Part shown: piece after piece, positions 60,280 through 64,000 of the stretch
Layout of the letters: each line of letters starts with the position of its first letter
Position numbering within the stretch: position 1 is the first letter of the stretch
Origin: Chrysopilus asiliformis
Lineage: Eukaryota > Arthropoda > Insecta > Diptera > Rhagionidae
Assembly: GCA_964034945.1 (NCBI GenBank)
Contig: OZ035961.1
Location: forward strand, 2,397,501 to 2,461,500
DNA length: 64,000 nt
Reading direction: 5' to 3'
Notes under the pieces: model-generated
What the model was told of the DNA's origin: nothing
The model's input: the letters and a program-made list of their open reading frames with translations, nothing else
The model's database searches: none
Program-made: the position numbers and the translations under genes

Positions 60280-61124
60280 AGTTAAGTGCACACGATATGA
60301 TCACTGTTCATATTTTTGAGCAAAAAAGTGTCCCAAACGTGTTCATATCGTCTGAACACCATATTTTTGTGTTCATACGTATGAACACAAGGCATATGAA
60401 CACATTTGAACATACCGTGAGCAAACGTATGAACACGACCTGTTCATACCGTGTGAACACTATTTTGGGACCGTATGAGCCTAGTTTGTAAAATTCCGAC
60501 GTATGATCACAGATATGAACACACTGTAACATTTGAACATGGGCTAAGTTTTCAACATGTTCAAATGTAAAATTTTGAGTCAAATTTGTAAGTAAATTCA
60601 TGTTTTCTGGTTTTTATTTGGGTCTAGTAGGTTTTAGATTTGTGGCGTGGATGGCTCAGTCAGCTAAGTGCTTGCCTTGTGATCCAATGAGCAGTGGTTC
60701 AAATCCCACTCAGCGTAAAATAATTCGACTCGAATTTGAACTTTTCTGTTCATGGACTTTAAAATACGGACCAGTTTGGTCTTCGCCTCCAAGTTCCTGC
60801 ATATAATACAAAAAAAAAAGTTTTCGACAGTTTTGTAATTTGTTGTGTTGTGTGCTCAAATGTTCTTAAAAATTGTTCATATCTGTAATTTGAACAAAAC
60901 GTTCATATCGTCTGAACAGTGGTTCATACGCGCAGAAAAAATATGAACACAATGCATTTGAGCACATATGAACACACCTAAAAATTTGAAGCTTTGGGAC
61001 AAAATGTTCATATCGTGTGAACACCTTTCATATATTGTATGAACATATGAGCATTTGAAGCTTATAAGCAACATATGCGTATGTTCAGAAATATGAACAG
61101 TGATCATATCGTGTGCACTTAGCT
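60280..61124. mobile_element. Harbinger-like MITE family B, GAACAC-rich
   Basis: Inverted ends of 36 bp with one mismatch: AGTTAAGTGCACACGATATG and AGCTAAGTGCACACGATATG read inward. TTA on both sides (60277-60279, 61125-61127). TATGAACAC and GTTCATA motifs occur dozens of times on both strands in the outer thirds. A SINE sits in the middle (60642-60819). The frames of 64-97 codons are by-products. Confidence 0.85.
60642..60819 (+). mobile_element. tRNA-derived SINE
   Basis: GTGGCGTGGATGGCTCAGTC starts a tRNA-like head with an RNA polymerase III A box (TGGCTCAGTCAGCTAAG, 60652-60668) and B box (GGTTCAAATCC, 60696-60706). The T stem AGTGG/CCACT is perfect; the D stem has one mismatch and the anticodon and acceptor stems pair poorly, so it is not a working tRNA. 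About 100 bp of unrelated tail and an A-run (60809-60819) follow. No target duplication could be made out. Confidence 0.8.
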
Positions 61125-61697
61125 TTAGCATTTGCATTGGCGACCGCACACTTCAGCGAAACTATGAAACTACATCGCGTAGTCATTGGCGACGCGGACT
61201 AAGCTCGCTTGCGTAGTTCAGACCTCAACTACGCGAACGACTTCGCTGGCATCGCTGACACTCACATATAAATATTTTCGGCGTTGTACAGTGTAGAATC
61301 GGTGTTTTCAAAAGTGTAGTATTTTGTGGACATAAATGTGTAAGTGCCAATTGCATTTGGACTGGAAAACGTGAAAATATTTACCGAAAATATCGTCGTG
61401 TAGCTTAGCTCAAGTGTGCAACGAGGTGAGCTAACCCAGCTAAGCTATGTAACTATAGCTAGCCTCGCTCACATAGCTTAGTTGAAGTGTGCGACGGGGG
61501 TAATGATCCGATTTTGGCCGTTGAAGAACTTAACCTTGCCATTTACGAGAAACGCAACTATACAAAATTTCAAATCTTTAGCTTAATTATTTCGAAAGTT
61601 ATGGTGTTCACGGACGAATCGACGGACAGATAGACACACAGGCAGACAGACAGTCGGACATGCGGAATTTGAAATCTTTTGTCATCCCAAACACCCT

Positions 61698-61928
61698 GGG
61701 CCTTACCAATGACCCGTGACTAACTTAGTAACAGCTTTTGGTGTGTGCGAAACGGGCTATTTGCTTGCTAATTTCGGTTCAAATCCTAGTTTTTATTCAG
61801 AGCGAATTTAAAGTTTTAAATTCGCTCTGATAAATGTGTGAAAACTTACTAGAATTAGCAAGCAAATAGCCCGTTTCGCACACACCAAAAGCTGTTACTA
61901 AGTTAGTCACGGGTCATTGGTAAGGCCC
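61698..61928. mobile_element. MITE with perfect 76-bp inverted repeats
   Basis: Arms start GGGCCTTACCAATGACCCGT and match without a mismatch over 76 bp. CCT on both sides (61695-61697, 61929-61931). A second, inner hairpin (CAGAGCGAATTTAAA and its complement) fills the centre. The left arm is followed by GGTTCAAATCC, identical to a pol III B box, possibly coincidental. Confidence 0.85.
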
Positions 61929-62006
61929 CCTGATGTAGTTCATTTTTGTGTCCGACAATAGGTTCGATGCGATACAAAGGGTATACTAAATCTAATATAA
62001 TACTAT

Positions 62007-62246
62007 ATCGTCGGCTAAAAGTGAAATTGTGCTAAGTCCATTTGGTATAATTTTCCAGAAGAGCAATGAAACCCTTGTTAAATCGTTTTAATTCTCTTTC
62101 AATAACACTGACTTTTCTTTAAATGAGAATTAAATTGGGCTCAGTTTTCTTTAAATGAAAATTAAAATGATTTAACAAGATTTTTATTGCTCTTCTGGCA
62201 AATTTGGTATAATGGACTTAGCACAATTTCACTTTTAGCCGACGAT
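62007..62246. mobile_element. Palindromic MITE, copy 2
   Basis: Arms starting ATCGTCGGCTAAAAGTGAAA match over more than 35 bp and continue inward with CCAGAAGAGCAAT and CTTGTTAAATC, each inverted on the other side. It is the better-preserved copy of 884-1105. It begins a few bases after the end of the HINE-2. Confidence 0.75.
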
Positions 62247-62532
62247 TTTAGGATTAAGATTGAACTTATGGAATTCGAAAGTGGCACCAATTAGATCAAT
62301 TGGCAAGTAGTAATCAATCATTGTATAATTTCAGCGACCCACTTGCAATTTATCACAGTCTAACAACTTACTCCCATAACAACACAATAAATTCCCCATA
62401 GAATACTATGGGGCTTTAAAAGTTATAATTTGACAGCCATCGTCCGTTAAGGAAAAGGAAGAACATTATTATAAATTTCATTAAATATATTAATTGATTA
62501 CAATAGTCAAAAGTTTGTATAATGCTTGCAAA

Positions 62533-62856
62533 TCATACTAATATATAAAAATGAGTTGTTGTCGGTCTGTCTGTCTGTTCCTCTTTCACGCAAAAACGGC
62601 TGAACCGATTGACTTGAAATTTGGCATGAGTGTCTGTGGTAGTTCTGGTTCCAACATAGGCATACGGAAAAGTAGCGCGAGGGGTGATGGGAGTAAAAGG
62701 AGGGGGTAAAGTGATTTCAAAACTTAGTTTTTGCGCTTTGTTACTCTTTCGCGGGGAAACTACAGAGCCGATTGGGCTGAAGTTTAGCTCCAACATAGAC
62801 CATAAAAAAAAAAATTTGTAAAAACTTAACCCGGCAATGACGGGTATGCAAGCTAG
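62533..62856 (+). mobile_element. Small non-autonomous Helitron, complete
   Basis: TCATACTAATATATAAAAAT at the start, preceded by A; GGGTATGCAAGCTAG at the end, followed by T. The 3' hairpin CCCGGCAATGACGGG has one mismatch. It is 324 bp, non-coding and the best match to the Helitron consensus in this window. Confidence 0.9.
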
Positions 62857-63829
62857 TAAGATATATGCGAAATATGGAGATAGTTTTTATTCACTCACTT
62901 CAGTCGCTTCCTAATTCTATAAATCTATTAAGTTTAAGTTTAAACAACTAAAATTGTTAATTTTTTTTCTTTTTCAAAATTTTTATTGAAATATCGCAAG
63001 AATATGTAATATCCATACTTTTTTTAAACTAGATAAGGAAAATTAAATCAGATTTTTAATAAAACGTTTACAATGTAAATGTTAAAATCTTTCGAAAAAA
63101 AAATTTTTTTTTAAACATTTCCACCTCAAAGTGTATTTTTGCTATACACCATCATTTATTTACTATAAGTTGTAAGTAAATACTTCCATTGCCAAATAAA
63201 GCCAAGGATGTGTTTAAATGTGTCATATTTTAGAGTAATAGTGTAACGATTATTTACAACTTATTGTGCAATTAACTTCACGTGACAAAAACAGTAAAAG
63301 GTGGAGTTATATACAGAAAAATACAATTCATCATATTGAAGAGCTGCTAGAATAAATCTACATAAAAATGTTAGTCTGTACGATCTGGGCGATATATCAA
63401 AGTGAGTTGACTTAAGGGGCAATTTACGTAAATTTCTACCGCAAACCAACCTATACCTTAGGTTAACGCTCGGCCATGAATCTTTGTGATGGGCTTCTTT
63501 GTCTCATATGGTACACCTTAACAAAGGACTAAGAATTGTCATGAAATTTATCACGTGGAAAATTTCGTTTTACAGGTGGATTCACGCAACAAGAGGAATA
63601 GCCCAATTGAGATAACTTGCACAGATGTATGGCATCTTGGTTTTTTGCACGATCTCAAAACACTCGCTTACGGATTACATTGAAACAACTATCCGGCTGT
63701 AATTAAAGCAATAAAATTCGTAAATGAGACAAAATTTTGTAGCTAAAACTTATAATTTGTAACGGAGTTTGGTCGTTCTCCGTCGATCATTCTGTCTTTA
63801 TACATACTAATAAAGAAAAACATCTATAT
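62857..63829. other. AT-rich DNA, nothing recognised
   Basis: No feature supported. Confidence 0.45.
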
Positions 63830-64000
63830 CAGTGCTTCTTAACCTTGTTGGAGGTACTGACCACCCCCACCAGTTTCATATGCGCGTTCACCGAACCCTT
63901 CTTAATTGGAAAAACAAAATATGATTTTCTCAAATTCAAAACATAGGTATATATTTATACATAGATGCACAAAATGAACAAAACCATTAAAGAACAAATA
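63830..64000 (+). mobile_element. hAT-type terminus, cut by window end
   Basis: CAGTGCTTCTTAACCTTGTT is a classic hAT-type end (CAGTGNTTCTYAACCT), followed by GACCACCCCCACC and ACCGAACCCTTC, which are common in such elements. The rest lies outside the window, so its size and coding are unknown. Confidence 0.65.

Larger units (their letters stand above)
60208..61500. mobile_element. Harbinger-like MITE family A, interrupted copy
   Basis: TAA on both sides (60205-60207, 61501-61503), left end CAGCCGTCGCACACTT, right end CCCCCGTCGCACACTT read inward. Sequence is the reverse complement of 13211-13714. Another element (60280-61124) splits it at TTA within CTTAGCATTTGC, which is intact in the 13211 copy. 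Confidence 0.85.
60001..61999 (+). mobile_element. HINE-2 hosting nested insertions
   Basis: Left part 60001-60207, middle 61504-61697 and right part 61929-61999 join into one element colinear with the reverse complement of 54178-54655. Matching segments include CCGTTTTCGAGAAAATTG, GAACTTAACC and CTAATATA near the end. The breaks fall exactly at two MITE insertions with target duplications (TAA and CCT). Confidence 0.75.

Noticed and set aside
60642..60717. Functional tRNA gene
   Set aside because: A and B boxes are good but anticodon and acceptor stems do not pair properly, and a tail with an A-run follows, so it is a SINE head.
61742..61790. Second SINE or tRNA from the GGTTCAAATCC word
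   Set aside because: No A box at the right distance; the word lies in the centre of a palindromic MITE.

Overview
This 64 kb window looks like gene-free, AT-rich nuclear DNA from an insect, most likely a dipteran. I found no convincing host gene, rRNA or functional tRNA. Almost everything recognisable is a transposable element, mainly small non-autonomous DNA elements. The insect/dipteran assignment is an inference. It rests on mariner-type transposase remnants with a 41-residue spacing between the second and third catalytic Asp (DD41D, the spacing known from the rosa group of fruit-fly mariners), on INE-1/mini-me-like elements carrying (GTCY)n tracts, and on Helitrons that begin TCATACTAATATATAAAAAT and end CTAG.

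The recognisable families are as follows. (1) HINE/INE-1-like Helentron relatives of two subfamilies: HINE-1 at 523-2600, 15421-15967, 38042-38555 and 55713-56226; HINE-2 at 37795-37985, 54178-54655 and 60001-61999. (2) Small Helitrons at 35007-35379, 43448-43747 and 62533-62856, with fragments at 7861-8017 and 10925-11428. (3) DD41D mariner material: one relic with all three catalytic Asp residues (57162-58063) and four copies of one internally deleted derivative (7271, 43807, 50133, 53612), two of which keep an intact 123-codon frame. (4) A cohort of MITEs with 3-bp TTA/TAA target duplications, as made by PIF/Harbinger transposases (13211, 18934, 20113, 22490, 42097, 60208, 60280). (5) Other MITEs with 3-bp duplications (10197, 16355, 27280, 37273, 40785, 61698). 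(6) piggyBac-like MITEs with TTAA sites (5456, 8045, 20917, 23680, 29991, 30764, 59722). (7) MITEs with TA sites (2878, 12524, 34512, 41547). (8) hAT-like material (595-1917 and the truncated terminus at 63830). (9) A tRNA-derived SINE at 60642-60819.

The elements are nested. At 60001-61999 a SINE lies in one MITE, which lies in a second MITE, which lies in a HINE-2; a further near-perfect palindrome sits in the same HINE-2. At 523-2600 a palindromic MITE lies in a hAT-like element that splits a HINE-1. These nests give a relative order of transposition activity.

The rest is AT-rich sequence without recognisable content. A few short open frames and one GC-richer, coding-like but broken stretch (about 16803-17160) are listed at low confidence. 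No pathway or operon can be described here. What the elements share is dependence on transposases supplied from elsewhere, since none in the window encodes an evidently complete one.
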